DNA of 64,000 nucleotides from Callipepla californica brunnescens (GCA_023055505.1 JALIRH010000098.1:1302001-1366000); one strand, 5' to 3'; counted from the first letter of the stretch, positions 11,901-24,503 are shown. Notes: a model not told the origin generated them from the sequence alone. Program-made: numbers and translations.

Positions 11901-14321
11901 ACTAATCCAATCCCGAACCCTAACCCTAATCCTAGCCCTAACTCTAACTTTATTCGTAACCCTACCCCTAATCCAAACAATAACCCTTACCCTAATCAAA
12001 CCCTATCCCTATTCCTAACCCTTACCCTAACCGTATCACAATCCCTATCCTAACTCTTACCATAACCCAAACCCTAACCTAACCCTAACCCTAACCCTAT
12101 CCCTAACCCTTACCCTAACCCTAACCCTACCCTAACCTTAACTCTACCCTAACCGTATCCCTACCCTAACCCTAACCCTAATCCTAGCCCTTACTCTAAC
12201 TTTATTCCTAACCCTACCCCTGATCCAAACACTAACCCTAACCTTAATGTAACCCTAACCCTATTCCTAACCCTTACCCTAACTGTATCCCATTCCCTAT
12301 CCTAACTCTTACCATAACCCTAACCCTGATGCTAATGCTAACCCTAACCCTGAATCTAACCCTTACCCTAACCCTATCCCTTACCCAGAAGCTAACACTT
12401 AGCGTTGTACAATACCTAACCGTACCCTAACCCTATCCCTAAACCTAAAAGGAACCCAAACTCTAACCCTAAATCTGTCCCTGAGCCTAACCTTCAACCT
12501 TACCCTAACCTTAACCCTAACCCTGTTCCATTCTCTAAACATATCTGTAAGCATTACCTTCATCCTAACTCGAACTCTACCCTAACCCTATCCCTTTGAC
12601 CCCAACACAAAACCCAGATTGAGCCTGACCCTAACCTAGGTAGCATCAAGTGTATGTAGGGTGAATTTGAGTTTTAGGGTCAAAGTTAAATTGTTAGTTT
12701 TAGGGTTAGGGTGAAGGATTGCTTTAGTTCTAGTATTAGGGTGTTTGGGGTTAGGGTTAGGGTAAGGATTTTGGAGTGGATTAGGTTTAGGGTCAGGTTT
12801 GGGGGAGTTTTGGGGTTAGGGTTAGATTTAGGATTAGGGTTAGCAAAAAAGTTGTTTTAGTTTTAGTTTAGGTTAGTGCTAGGATTAGGTTGAGTGTTCT
12901 TGTGAAGTTTAGGTTTAGGGTTAGGTTTAGGTTTAGATTGAGGTTTAGGGTAAGGAGTAGGGTTAATTTGACTTTTAGGGTCAGAGTAGAGTTAAGTCGT
13001 GTTAGGGTTAAGGTTAAGAACAGGATTCAGATTCCAATTAGGTTTTGGGTTCCTACTAGGGATAGGCCTCAAATTAGTGTTAAGGTTAGGGTTAGGGTTA
13101 GGTATAGGGAAAGGGTTAGTGTTAAGGCCAGGGCAAGTGTATGGTTTAGGGTAAAGATTGGATTTAGGGTTAGGTTTAGATGTAGGTTTGGTTTGATCGT
13201 TAGGGTGTAAGAAGGCACCGGCCTTGGATTTCATTTGGAGATTGGGTAAGGTTTAGGAATAGGAATAACATTGGTGTTTAAAAGATGATTAGTGTTACTA
13301 TTAGGGATAGGGTTACGGTTAGAGTTTAGTTAGGGTTGTTAGTTTTAGAGTGAGGGATAGGGGTATGGTTTGGTCTAGTACTTGGGTTAGGGTTTGGGAT
13401 AGTCATAGCATTAGTGTTAGGGTTAGGGTTCCGTTAGGGTTGTGGTAATCTGATGCTAGGTGTCGGGATTAGGGTTGTGCTTAAATGTGGGTTTGGTTTG
13501 AGGGTCAGAGTTAGGGTTAGGGTAGAGTTAGAATTAGGGTAAGAGTTAGGATTAGGATTAGGATTAGGATAAAGATTAGGTTAGGATTAGTGTTGGCTTT
13601 AGGGTTGTGTCTGGGAGAAGGGTTAGTGTTAGGGATAGACTTAGGGTAAGAGTAAGTGTTAGGAATAGGCATAGGTTTTGGGAAAGTTTCAGAGTTTGGA
13701 CTGGATTTATGATTAGGGTTAGGGACAAAGATTTTTTGAGATTTGTGATTAGATTTAGGGAGAAAAGTAGGCTGACTTGTGGTCTTAGCAGTAGGTTTAG
13801 GTTTAGGTTTAGGTTTAGGATTCCATTTGTATTTCTTGATCGAGGTTGGGTTAGTTGGAGTGTAAAGGTCAGAGTAGGGTTAGGCCTTGGGATAGGGTTA
13901 AGGTTTGGAATAGGATTAGGATTCAAATGATGTTACGGGTTGGTGTTAGGGTTAGGGAAAGGTTAGGATCAGGGTTGAGGTCAGGGTTAGGTATAGGAAA
14001 AGGGTTAGTGTTAGGGCTAGGGCAATTGGAAGGGTTAGGCTTAGGCTTAGATATTAGGGTTAGGTTTAGGCGGAGGTTTGGTTCGAGTGTCAGGGTGAGA
14101 GAAGGGGTAGGCCTGGGGTTTGGTTTTGGGTTACATCATACAAATCATCCCATACATTAGCTGGGGTGGGAGGTGCAAGGAACAGCCAGCAAAGTGCTGA
14201 GTTCATTCCAATCAGAGGACCTGAAGATCGGGTAGCTACTATCAAACCGTTTGTGTTGCCAATTCCGATGATATTTATGGGGCCCTGATGTTATGGTTCA
14301 GTGGGGAGTCACTATCAAGTC
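8960..14321. repeat. Telomere-like tandem unit B (5362 bp)
   Basis: Second copy. It aligns with unit A throughout and is 69 bp longer because of length differences in the CCCTAA core. The strand-switch palindrome CCTAGG is at 12635-12640. B has private substitutions along its whole length (for example near 9719, 10004, 10738, 13210 and 13296), so it is the most diverged of the three. Confidence 0.9.
14133..14321 (+). pseudogene. Retroviral protease C-terminal fragment (tag of unit B)
   Basis: Second copy of the 189-bp protease tag, ending at the same AAGTC breakpoint and followed directly by unit C telomere-like DNA. Same interpretation as the tag at 8771: a duplicated scrap of the retrovirus at 19427. 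Confidence 0.8.
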
Positions 14322-17300
14322 CAAACCCAATCCAAACCCCAAACCTACTCCTATTCCTAAACCTTATCTTAACCCTAAACCAAACCCAAACCCAAGGCCC
14401 TCCCCTTCTCTCAGCCTAACACTCAAACTAACCTAAACCCGAAACTAACCCTACATTTATCCTAATCTTATCCATATTCTAAGGCCTAACCCTACTCTGA
14501 CCAGAAAGCTCATGTTGTCTAAAATCTACCCCTTACCTAAAACCTAAATCGACAAAAAAACCTAACCCGAAACCTCAACCTAACTCTTCTCCTAACTAGA
14601 ACACCAGCACTTCACCTTACCCTAACTGGAAACCTAGGACTAAATCCTTACCTTGTCCAGAACCCTATTCCTAACCCAAACCAGAATTCTAACCTCTACC
14701 CTAACCAAAACCCTTCCCCTAAACCTAAACCTAATGCTACCCTCAACCAAACCCTAGCCCTAAATCCTACCCTAAAACCAACACCACGTTTAAGCTCAAA
14801 CCTCAAGCCTCAAAGAAAGCATCAGATTACCGCAGATCTCACCTAACACTAACCCCAATCCAATCCCTACTACTAACCCCAAACCCAATCCAAACACCAA
14901 AACTATTCCTATTCCTAAACCTAACACTAAGCCAGAACCAAACCCAAGGCCTACCCCTTCTCTCAGCCTGACACTCAAACTAACCTAGACCTGAACGCAA
15001 CGCTAAATCAAATACTAAAACTCACCCTTAGCCAAGGCCCTTTTAGGACCCTTCCCTGGTCCTAAAACTAAAGAGAACCCTACCCCTTCCACTAAACCTT
15101 CATCTACATCCCTAACCCTTACCCTAAACCTAAATCTACACCAAAACCTAACCCTAACCCTAACATGTCTTCTAACTGTAAAACTAACGCTTCACCTAAC
15201 CCGAACTGAAACCCCAGGACTAAACCTTACCTAACACCTAGCTATATTCCTAACCCTATCCTGAAACCTAACGTTAACCCTAACCCTAAAAACAACTTGG
15301 AACCAAACCCTAACCCTAACCTAACCCTTATCAGAACCCTAAATCTAATCCTAACCGTTACCTCAATTTAACTCCAATTCTTCCTGAAATCTAAATGGGA
15401 CCTTAAAACCAACCCCAGATTGAAGCCCAACCCTAAACCTAACACAAAGCATTAGATTACCACAGCCATCACCTAACTCTAACCCCAGCCTTAACGCTAA
15501 TACTATCCCAAACACTATTCCAATTCCTAAACCCAACACAAACCCAAAAACACAAAGCCTACAATTCTCACAGCCTAACACTGAAAGGAAACCTAAATCT
15601 TACCCTAACTCTAAAACTAATCCAAAGCATGACCACAATTTCAACTCTAAATCTACCTTCAAACTAAAGCTGACCCTAACACCAACCTCAAGTAAAAGCC
15701 CAACCCTAAGCCTAACACAAAGCATTAGATTACCACAACGCTCACCTAACTTCTAACCCCCACCCTAACACTAATACTAAAGCAATCAGATTCCAAATAC
15801 TAACCCAATTCCTATTCTGAAACCCAAAACTATTCCAAAAACAAACCCAAGGCCTAACCTTTCTCTCACCCTAACAATCAAAGAAAACCTATTCCTAAAC
15901 CTAATCCTAAATCTAGTCCTAACCCTAACCCTCACCCTTAATCTAACCCCAACCCCCACCCAGAAGCTAACACTTAGCATTGTACAATACCTAAACGTAC
16001 CCCTAATCCTTATCACTAAACCTAAAAGGAACCTGAAACATAGTGCTAAATCCGAACCCTAACCCTGAAGACTAACGCTAACAATGAACCAATTCCTATA
16101 CCTTTTCCTTCCTCCAAATTGATTCCTAGCACTAACCCTAACCCTACATTAACCCTATCCTAACCCTAACCCTAACCCTAGCCCTAAACTACATTAACCC
16201 TAACCCTAACCCTAACCCTAACCCTAGCCCTAACCTAACTCTAACCCTAACCCTAACCCTAAACCTAATGCTAACCCTTACCCTACCCTAACCCTAACCC
16301 TACCATACCCTAACCCTAACCTACCCTAACACTAACCCTAACCCTAACCCTAACCCTAAACCTAAACCTAACCCTAACCCTAACCCTAATTCCTAACCCT
16401 TACCTTAACTGTATCACAATCCCTATCCTAATTCTTACCCTAACCCTAACCCTTACCTAACCTTAACCCTAACCCTAACCCTAACCTAACCCTAACCCTA
16501 ACCCTAACCCTAATCCTAACCCTAACCCTAACTCTAATTCCTAACCCTTACCTTAACTGTATCACAATCCCTACCCTAATTCTTACCCTAACCCTAACCC
16601 TTACCTAACCCTAACCCTAACCCTAACCCTAACCCTAACTCTCACCTTAACCCTAACGCTAACCCTAACCCCTACCCTAACCCTAACCCTAACCCTAACC
16701 GTAACCCTAACCCTAACCCTAACCTCAACCCTAACCCTAACTCTATCCTTAACCCTAAACCTAACAATAAATTTAACCCTAACCCTAACACTAACCCTAA
16801 CCCTAATTTTACCCTAACCCTAAGCATACCCTAACCCTAACCCTAACCCTAACCCCAACCCTAACCTAACCCTAACCCTAACCCTAACCCTACCCTAACC
16901 CTAACCCTAACCCTAACCCTAACCCTAACCCTAACAATAAAATTAACCTTAACCCTAACCCTAACCCTGACCCTAACCCTAACCCTAACCCTAACCCTAA
17001 CCCTACCCTAACCCTATCCCTAACCCTAACCCTAACCCTAACCCTAACCCTTACCCTAACCCTAGCCTAACCCAAACCCTAACCCTAACCCTACCCTAAC
17101 CCTAACCCTAACCTTAACTCTACCCCTAACCCTACTTTACCCTAACCCTAATCCTAACACTAACTCTAACTTTATTCCTTACCCTAACACTAATCCAATC
17201 CCGAACCCTAACCCTAATCCTAGCCCTAACTCTAACTTTATTCGTAACCCTACCCCTAATCCAAACAATAACCCTTACCCTAATCAAACCCTATCCCTAT

Positions 17301-19615
17301 TCCTAACCCTTACCCTAACCGTATCACAATCCCTATCCTAACTCTTACCATAACCCAAACCCTAACCTAACCCTAACCCTAACCCTAACCCTATCCCTAA
17401 CCCTTACCCTAACCCTAACCCTACCCTAACCTTAACTCTACCCTAACCGTATCCCTACCCTAACCCTAACCCTAATCCCAGCCCTTACTCTAACTTTATT
17501 CCTAACCCTACCCCTGATCCAAACACTAACCCTAACCTTAATGTAACCCTAACCCTATTCCTAACCCTTACCCTAACTGTATCCCATTCCCTATCCTAAC
17601 TCTTACCATAACCCTAACCCTGATGCTAATGCTAACCCTAACCCTGAATCTAACCCTTACCCTAACCCTATCCCTTACCCAGAAGCTAACACTTAGCGTT
17701 GTACAATACCTAACCGTACCCTAACCCTATCCCTAAACCTAAAAGGAACCCAAACTCTAACCCTAAATCTGTCCCTGAGCCTAACCTTCAACCTTACCCT
17801 AACCTTAACCCTAACCCTGTTCCATTCTCTAAACATATCTGTAAGCATTACCTTCATCCTAACTCGAACTCTACCCTAACCCTATCCCTTTGACCCCAAC
17901 ACAAAACCCAGATTGAGCCTGACCCTAACCTAGGTAGCATCAAGTGTATGTAGGGTGAATTTGAGTTTTAGGGTCAAAGTTAAATTGTTAGTTTTAGGGT
18001 TAGGGTGAAGGATTGCTTTAGTTCTAGTATTAGGGTGTTTGGGGTTAGGGTTAGGGTAAGGATTTTGGAGTGGATTAGGTTTAGGGTCAGGTTTGGGGGA
18101 GTTTTGGGGTTAGGGTTAGATTTAGGATTAGGGTTAGCAAAAAAGTTGTTTTAGTTTTAGTTTAGGTTAGTGCTAGGATTAGGTTGAGTGTTCTTGTGAA
18201 GTTTAGGTTTAGGGTTAGGTTTAGGTTTAGATTGAGGTTTAGGGTAAGGAGTAGGGTTAATTTGACTTTTAGGGTCAGAGTAGAGTTAAGTCGTGTTAGG
18301 GTTAAGGTTAAGAACAGGATTCAGATTCCAATTAGGTTTTGGGTTCCTACTAGGGATAGGCCTCAAATTAGTGTTAAGGTTAGGGTTAGGGTTAGGTATA
18401 GGGAAAGGGTTAGTGTTAAGGCCAGGGCAAGTGTATGGTTTAGGGTAAAGATTGGATTTAGGGTTAGGTTTAGATGTAGGTTTGGTTTGATCGTTAGGGT
18501 GTGAGAAGGCACCGGCCTTGGATTTCATTTGGAGATTGGGTAAGGTTTAGGAATAGGAATAACATTGGTGTTTAAAAGATGATTAGTGTTAGTATTAGGG
18601 ATAGGGTTACGGTTAGAGTTTAGTTAGGGTTGTTAGTTTTAGAGTGAGGGATAGGGGTATGGTTTGGTCTAGTACTTGGGTTAGGGTTTGGGATAGTCAT
18701 AGCATTAGTGTTAGGGTTAGGGTTCCGTTAGGGTTGTGGTAATCTGATGCTAGGTGTCGGGATTAGGGTTGTGCTTAAATGTGGGTTTGGTTTGAGGGTC
18801 AGAGTTAGGGTTAGGGTAGAGTTAGAATTAGGGTAAGAGTTAGGATTAGGTTTAGGATTAGGATAAAGATTAGGTTAGGATTAGTGTTGGCTTTAGGGTT
18901 GTGTCTGGGAGAAGGGTTAGTGTTAGGGATAGACTTAGGGTAAGAGTAAGTGTTAGGAATAGGCATAGGTTTTGGGAAAGTTTCAGAGTTTGGACTGGAT
19001 TTATGATTAGGGTTAGGGACAAAGATTTTTTGAGATTTATGATTAGATTTAGGGAGAAAAGTAGGCTGACTTGTGGTCTTAGCAGTAGGTTTAGGTTTAG
19101 GTTTAGGTTTAGGATTCCATTTGTATTTATTGATCGAGGTTGGGTTAGTTGGAGTGTAAAGGTCAGAGTAGGGTTAGGCCTTGGGATAGGGTTAAGGTTT
19201 GGAATAGGATTAGGATTCAAATGATGTTACGGGTTGGTGTTAGGGTTAGGGAAAGGTTAGGATCAGGGTTGAGGTCAGGGTTAGGTATAGGAAAAGGGTT
19301 AGTGTTAGGGCTAGGGCAATTGGAAGGGTTAGGCTTAGGCTTAGATATTAGGGTTAGGTTTAGGCGGAGGTTTGGTTCGAGTGTCAGGGTGAGAGAAGGG
19401 GTAGGCCTGGGGTTTGGTTTTGGGTTACATCATACAAATCATCACATACATTAGCTGGGGTGGGAGGTGCAAGGAACAGCCAGCAAAGTGCTGAGTTCAT
19501 TCCAATCAGAGGACCTGAAGATCGGGTAGCTACTATCAAACCGTTTGTGTTGCCAATTCTGATGATATTTATGGGGCCCTGATGTTATGGTTCAGTGGGG
19601 AGTCACTATCAAGTC
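14322..19615. repeat. Telomere-like tandem unit C (5294 bp)
   Basis: Third copy. The left half (to about the strand switch at 17929-17934) looks almost identical to unit A. The right half shares several substitutions with unit B and has a few of its own (near 19039, 19129, 19444 and 19560). Unlike A and B, the protease tag at its end does not stop at AAGTC but continues into the rest of the retrovirus, so C holds the original retroviral junction. Confidence 0.9.
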
Positions 19616-19620
19616 AGATT
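19427..19620 (+). pseudogene. Class II ERV protease C-terminal end, 5'-truncated
   Basis: The left edge of this endogenous retrovirus abuts TTAGGG-type DNA at 19426/19427. One frame gives the flap-like AGVGGARNS and then VATIKPFVLPI, typical of the end of a retroviral aspartic protease. The frame breaks near 19560 and a stop follows. The catalytic aspartate region, gag and 5' LTR are absent, lost at the junction. Assignment rests on protein-family resemblance read by eye. Confidence 0.7.
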
Positions 19621-20420
19621 TTCGGGAGGGGCCATTGAGAGGTGCGACGCCCTTAAGCTAATATGGAAAAGAGATACCCCTAGATGGGTGGATCAATGGC
19701 CCCTTCCGCTAGAAAAACTTGGCGCCCTCCAAGACTTGGTAGCGGAACAATTAGCAAAAGGACATACTGTACCTCCACTAATCCTTGGAACTCACCTGGA
19801 TTTGTCATTAAGAAACAAACTGGTCAATGGCGCTTGTTCCATGACCTCAGAAAAATGAATGATGCTCTGGAAAATATGGGAGCCCTTCAACCAGGCCTCC
19901 TGTCACCCACTATGATTCCCCGAGACTGGCATTTGACTGGCACTGATCTTCAAGACTGCTTTTTTAATAGTCCATTACACCCTGAGGATGCCCCTCCATT
20001 TGCTTTTTCAGTTCCAAGCATCAACATGCAAGCCCCGTTGCAGAGATACCAGTGGGTTGTGCTGCCACAAGGAATGAAAAATAGCCCCACCATTTGTCAG
20101 TGGTATGTAGCTAAAGTGCTTAGCCCCATTCCAGACACAATGCCAAATGTTTTATCGTATCATTAGATGGACGACATCTTAGTGGCCGCGCAACATCACG
20201 AGATCATGGAGGAAGCAGTAGCCCTCCTTACAACTGCTGTTAATTCGGCAGGTTTCTGTATTGCGCCTGAAAAAATGCAGAAAACATCACCATGGAAATA
20301 TTTAGGCTGGTGCATCAGAGCCCAGACTATCATTCCCTAGCCCTTACAAAGACAAACTGATGTGAAAAATTGACACGATGTACAAAAATGGTTGGGATCA
20401 ATTAACTGGGTCTGACTGCT
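19595..20420 (+). pseudogene. pol: Class II ERV reverse transcriptase, defective
   Basis: RT copies viral RNA into DNA. A first frame (19595-19858) carries the RT start (WPLPLEKLGALQDLV). At about 19775 the coding potential moves to another frame holding a fingers/palm segment (GQWRLFHDLRKMN), then LTGTDLQDCFFNSPLHPED and LPQGMKNSPTICQWYV. The catalytic motif MDDILVAA follows at about 20167, but a TAG stop sits at the residue normally just before MDD. Further stops at about 20338 and 20368 break the thumb. The similarity is to alpha/beta-type (class II) retroviruses. At least one frameshift and several nonsense codons mean it cannot make active enzyme. Confidence 0.85.
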
Positions 20421-20421
20421 C

Positions 20422-21390
20422 TTGGGTATCTCTAATGCAGACTTGTATCCTCTTTTGGAACTACTGAAAGGGGATTCTGATTTACACTCTCCCTGCCGTC
20501 TTGGCTCTGAAGTGGCTAGTGCCTTGCAAAAAGTTGCTGCAGCTAGCACTAACAGACAAGCTCATCGGTGTGCCCCGGAGTTACCTTTTTTTCTAATGAT
20601 CCTCAACCCTGCTCAACAACCTCATGCGCTAATTTTTCAGTGGGATTTTCAAAGGCCAGACCCACTATTCATTATTGAATGGATTTTTTTGCCAAACCAG
20701 TTGACAAAGACAATCCTGACACAGCATGAGATGTTTGCTTCCCTGAGAATCAAAGCTAGGCAGCGCTTGCTGATGTTATCAGGGGTAGACTTTTCCTCTA
20801 GTTGTTTACCTGTGACAAATGTGTATTTACAATGGCTTGATCAGCAAGCAGATGCCTTTAGCATGGCATTGGCAAGCTATACAGGCAGCCTTACTTCCCA
20901 CGCACCGTCACACAAGCTATTGAACCTCAATGTTCACTTCACATCCACACCAAAAAGAAGTGATCAGCTGCTGCAGGCCCTTACCAGATTACGGATGGGT
21001 CTGGAAGATCACACAAATCAGTTATTTTATGGTGGGGTAATCAACAGAAGCAATGGGATTCGGATATTGAAATTGTTTCTGGTTCTCCACAAATAGTGGA
21101 ACCGGCTGCTGTTGTCCGAGTTTTTTGGAAATGGTCCACACCTTTCAATCCTATTACCGACTCAGCTTCTGTTGCAGGAATTGTTCAGCGAGCAGAAGCA
21201 TCCATATTACGCAATATTTCTCACTCTTCATTGTTTATTTTGTTCCAGGAACTTTTTTTTTTTTAGACTCCCGCACTCATCCTTATTTTGTAATGCACAT
21301 CCGCTCACACACATCTTTACCTGGTTTCACGGCAGAAGGGAATCTCAAGCTGATATGTCCGTGTTTTACCAGACCGAATAGCGCAAGCTA
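20422..21390 (+). pseudogene. pol: Class II ERV pol tether / RNase H region, defective
   Basis: An open frame of 224 codons (20422-21096) continues pol after the RT thumb (ISNADLYPLLELLKGD) through the connection and RNase H part. I see no confidently placed RNase H active-site set. The frame then shifts, and 21097-21390 reads in other frames with a T-run at about 21246. The position between RT and integrase supports the assignment more than any motif. Product not expected. Confidence 0.65.
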
Positions 21391-22221
21391 AACTTAGCCA
21401 CTCCTTCTTTCATCAGAATGCTGGAGGTCTTAAACGACAGTCTGGGCTTACCTCCCAACAAGCATCAAACATTACAGCGGTATGTCCCGACTGCCAGAGG
21501 CATTCTTTCCCATCAATAGCAGGGGGGGTTAACCCCAGAGATCTGCAGAGCCTCCAGCTATGGCAAATGGATGTCACACATTACCCATGGTTTGGTAAGC
21601 TGAAATATACACATTCCTCGATTGATACTTTTTCCGGAGCTTTATTTTCCTCTTGTCATACAGGAGAAAAGGCACGAGATGTTCGCAAGCGTTTGCTGCG
21701 TGCTTTTGCTACATTAGGTATCCCTTCCCAATTAAAAACAGATCATGGTCCTGCATATACCTCTGCTGCGACAAAAGCCTTCCTGGATTCTTGGGGCATT
21801 ATGCACATCACCGCGATCCCTCATTCCCCTCCAGGTCAATTGAGCGGTCACACCAATCTTTAAAGCGTCTATTAGCACAACAGAAAGGGGGAATGGGAGC
21901 TTCCCCTCCTGAGGAGCGACTACATAAAGCTCTTTATGTTTTCACTTTTTGAATTCTTCTCTGCTAGATACCAACCCCCCGATAGTCCGACATTTTAGTT
22001 CGAATATCACATTGGAAAGAAGAATCAAGGCTCCGGTGTTGATTCGCCACCCAGAAACAGGTATGATAATGGGGCCATATCCTCTTGTCACATGGGGGAG
22101 AGGTTATGCTTGTGTCTCCACAGGAAAAGGCCCCAGGTGGATTCCTGCGAAGAACGTGAAACCATACCGGGAGGAACAGACTTGGTCGACAACAGATGAA
22201 AACACAACCAAGGAAGGATGA
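21391..22221 (+). pseudogene. pol: Class II ERV integrase, frameshifted
   Basis: Integrase joins viral DNA to host DNA. Three parts are visible. A zinc-binding end at 21391-21505 has a histidine pair and CPDC. The catalytic core at 21567-21840 starts at MDVTHY and contains SIDTFSGAL and KTDHGPAYTS, with two acidic residues of the DDE triad. A C-terminal DNA-binding part at 21949-22221 contains WIPAKNVKPY. Near 21838 the frame shifts at exactly the segment that should carry the third catalytic acid, so the triad is split over two frames. Followed after 33 bp by env. Confidence 0.85.
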
Positions 22222-22253
22222 GACCAGCTACTGTATGGACTTGACTTCTTGAA

Positions 22254-23381
22254 ATGTCAGGACTCTCTACTGGTTTTATTACCCTCCCAAAAACGAATGT
22301 GTGGCTTACACTTGCTAATATTACTCATCAGGAAACACTTTGCTTAGCCACTGCAACTGCACAAAATCCCTTCTCTACCCGCTTGGTGGGCTTTCCCATA
22401 GACGAGTGGCCAATCCCTGGTCCCTCACGAGCAATCTTTACTGGCACAAATTCAGTAGATAATTGGGATGGATGGGTTCCATATCTTCCGTCTGCCAAAT
22501 TAGAGCCACAAGAAATAGATTTCTTAGGATCTATAAAAATGGACTTCTGCCTGAGATTCCATTCTACTGGAAAAAATAAAACCAAACTATGGGATGTCAG
22601 TCCCGTAGACGCAGCCATCAATAACCAAACTCTGTGGTGTAATTACACCTCACCCAGCCTTTCAAAATCAGTAAATGCTCCTTTACAGTTACCAGCTGGA
22701 GTTTTCCGTAGTTGCGCTGACCGGGCATGGCCTGCCATTCCTTCTTACATTAGAGGTGGGCCATGTAGTCTCAGGCGTTTAACCATCCTTACCCGAAATG
22801 AGACAACTGTCTTGCAATGGAGAAAGAAATATTCTCATCACCGTTTTAGGAGAATGACCCACACCTTCAGATCAGATTGTGATGATAACATGAAGTTTTG
22901 GAACAGGGAGACCATAGGAGCCGTTTCCTTTTTCACACCGCAGGTTGCTGTTGCTAAAGCTTTGGCAACACTGAACAAACTGGGTTCTTGCTTAGCAAAG
23001 CAAGGAAATGCCACTAGTTTAGCTTTAACAGGTCTTTTACTTGATGCGGACAGTGTCAGACATGCTGCGCCACAAAATTGCGCTGCTACTGATTTCCTAC
23101 TTCTGGCGCAAGGCCATGGCTGGGAGGATTTCGAAGGAATGTGCTGCATGAACCTGTCAGAACATTCCGTTTCAATTCAAGCAAGTATCAAGACCATACG
23201 GGATGGAGTGAAGAAACTGCAGGAACAGAGGGATTGGGACTGGTTGGACAAATTATTCTCGGGATGGGGGTCTCACCGGATGGCTCCACAGTATCTTAAA
23301 AATGATGTGCTACATTGCGATGATCGTTGTAACGCTTTTGCTGTTACTTCCTTGCATTTTACAATGTGCGCAAAAAGATGA
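22254..23381 (+). pseudogene. env: ERV envelope, alpharetrovirus-like TM, defective
   Basis: The longest open frame in the window that resembles a known protein (375 codons). The first half looks like a surface subunit with several N-glycosylation sequons (NIT, NQT, NYT, NET) and no clear signal peptide, so the true start is probably lost or spliced. A basic HHRFRR stretch near residue 195 may mark the cleavage region. The second half resembles the avian alpharetrovirus transmembrane subunit (NCAATDFLLLAQGHG, then EDFEGMCC). At the position where that family has the first cysteine of the CX6CC motif there is a tryptophan. The hydrophobic anchor is encoded in a neighbouring frame at about 23285-23385, so a frameshift separates it. 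Not expected to be functional. Confidence 0.8.
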
Positions 23382-23411
23382 TTGACAATGCTACAAAGAA
23401 AATATTCATAA

Positions 23412-23427
23412 CAGAAAGGGGGAGAAG
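23412..23427 (+). other. Polypurine tract before 3' LTR
   Basis: A purine run (CAGAAAGGGGGAGAAG) sits immediately before the TG that opens the LTR, as expected for the plus-strand primer of a retrovirus. Confidence 0.8.
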
Positions 23428-23794
23428 TGGGTGATGGCAAAAGTGGGAGTCAGACGGAACTGTTAGCTAAGCAGGAATCAGGCCATAAACCTTGGACGTA
23501 GGCTGTGTAAAGATAAGCTGATAAGCTTGAGACAACCATGTCTAAGGAGTGAAAAGAAACAGAAGACAGTAATGGATAGCAATAAGAAACTGTTTGTTTA
23601 GATGACTAGGAGTGTTTTATATTCTTGACCTGTTAACACTGAGGAGTGTAAATTCCCTCAATTAGATCCTTGTAGCTTCCCCCAGTTAGATCCTAACACA
23701 CACTGCTTCTCTGTCTATCTAAGCTTTGAGTTGTTGCTTAATAAATGGAACATTAGCTAGCATCAAGCTGGGTTCCCGACCCTTCATTGTAACA
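23428..23794 (+). mobile_element. 3' LTR of the class II ERV (367 bp)
   Basis: Begins TGGGTGATGG directly after the polypurine tract and ends TTGTAACA, so it has TG...CA ends. A TATA-like TTTTATATT lies at 23615-23623 and an AATAAA signal at 23740-23745, which gives a plausible U3-R-U5 layout. The matching 5' LTR is not in the window, so LTR divergence cannot be used for dating. The 10-bp minisatellite starts directly at its right edge. Confidence 0.85.
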
Positions 23795-23928
23795 GTCTGT
23801 GGGTCTCTATGGGTCCCGCTATGGGTCCCAATATGGTTTGCTGTGGGTCACTGTGGGTCCTGCTATGGGTCGCTGTGGGTCTCTATATGCCCCAGGAGAT
23901 CCCTAAGGGGCTGCAGTTCCCCTCCACG

Positions 23929-23950
23929 CCACCAGGGGAGGGGGCGCTCT
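23929..23950 (+). promoter_or_regulatory. CTCF-like site 1 (split core)
   Basis: CCACCAGGGGAGGGGGCGCT resembles the CTCF core with a short internal insertion. It lies in the first of four repeated blocks of the minisatellite. Binding to this altered copy is doubtful. Confidence 0.35.
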
Positions 23951-24240
23951 CACGTGATGTCTCTGTGCCTTCCTATTGCTCTCTGAGGTTTTCTATGAGT
24001 CGCTGTGGGTCCCGGCATGGGTTGCTTTGGGTCAAGCTGTGGGTCACTGTGGGTCGCTGTGGGTCCCGCTATGGGTCACTGTGGGTTGCTGTGGTTTGCT
24101 ATGAGTCTCTATGGGTTGCTGTGGGTCGCTGTGGGTCCCGCTATGGGTCCCAATAGGGTTCGCTGTGGGTCGGTGTGGGTCCTGCTATGGGTCTCTACGT
24201 GCCCCAGGAGATCCCTAAGGGGCTGCAGTTCCCCTTCACG

Positions 24241-24256
24241 CCACCAGAGGGAGCTC
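24241..24256 (+). promoter_or_regulatory. CTCF-like site 2
   Basis: CCACCAGAGGGAGCTC has the CCACCAG half and a modified GGC half of the CTCF core. It is in the same position of the repeated block as the other three sites. Confidence 0.4.
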
Positions 24257-24487
24257 TCACATGATGTCGCTGTGTCTCTACGGCTTCCTATTGCTCTCTG
24301 TGTTTTCCTATTGGGCGCTATGTGTCGCTATGGGTCCCAATATGCTTCGCTGTGGGTTACTGTGGGTCACTGTGGATCGCTATGGGTTGCTATGGATCGC
24401 TTTGGTTTGCTGTGGGTCCTGCTATGGGTCTCTGTGGGTCTCTAAGGTTCCCAATGGATCCCTAAGGGGCTGCAGTTCCCCTCCACG

Positions 24488-24503
24488 CCACCAGGGGGCG
24501 CTC
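24488..24503 (+). promoter_or_regulatory. CTCF-like site 3 (consensus core)
   Basis: CCACCAGGGGGCGCTC is an exact match to the vertebrate CTCF core consensus as I know it, and is the best of the four copies. Confidence 0.6.

Noticed and set aside
3347..19454. Many 60-116-codon open frames rich in Arg/Val, Leu/Gly or Asn/Pro/Leu within units A-C
   Set aside because: They are translations of degenerate CCCTAA/TTAGGG repeats, occur on both strands over the same bases, and lack start context or protein-like composition. Their conservation between units only reflects recent duplication.
22254..23381. Intact, domesticated envelope gene
   Set aside because: No signal peptide at the start, a tryptophan at a cysteine position of the TM motif, and the membrane anchor in another frame argue against a functional protein.
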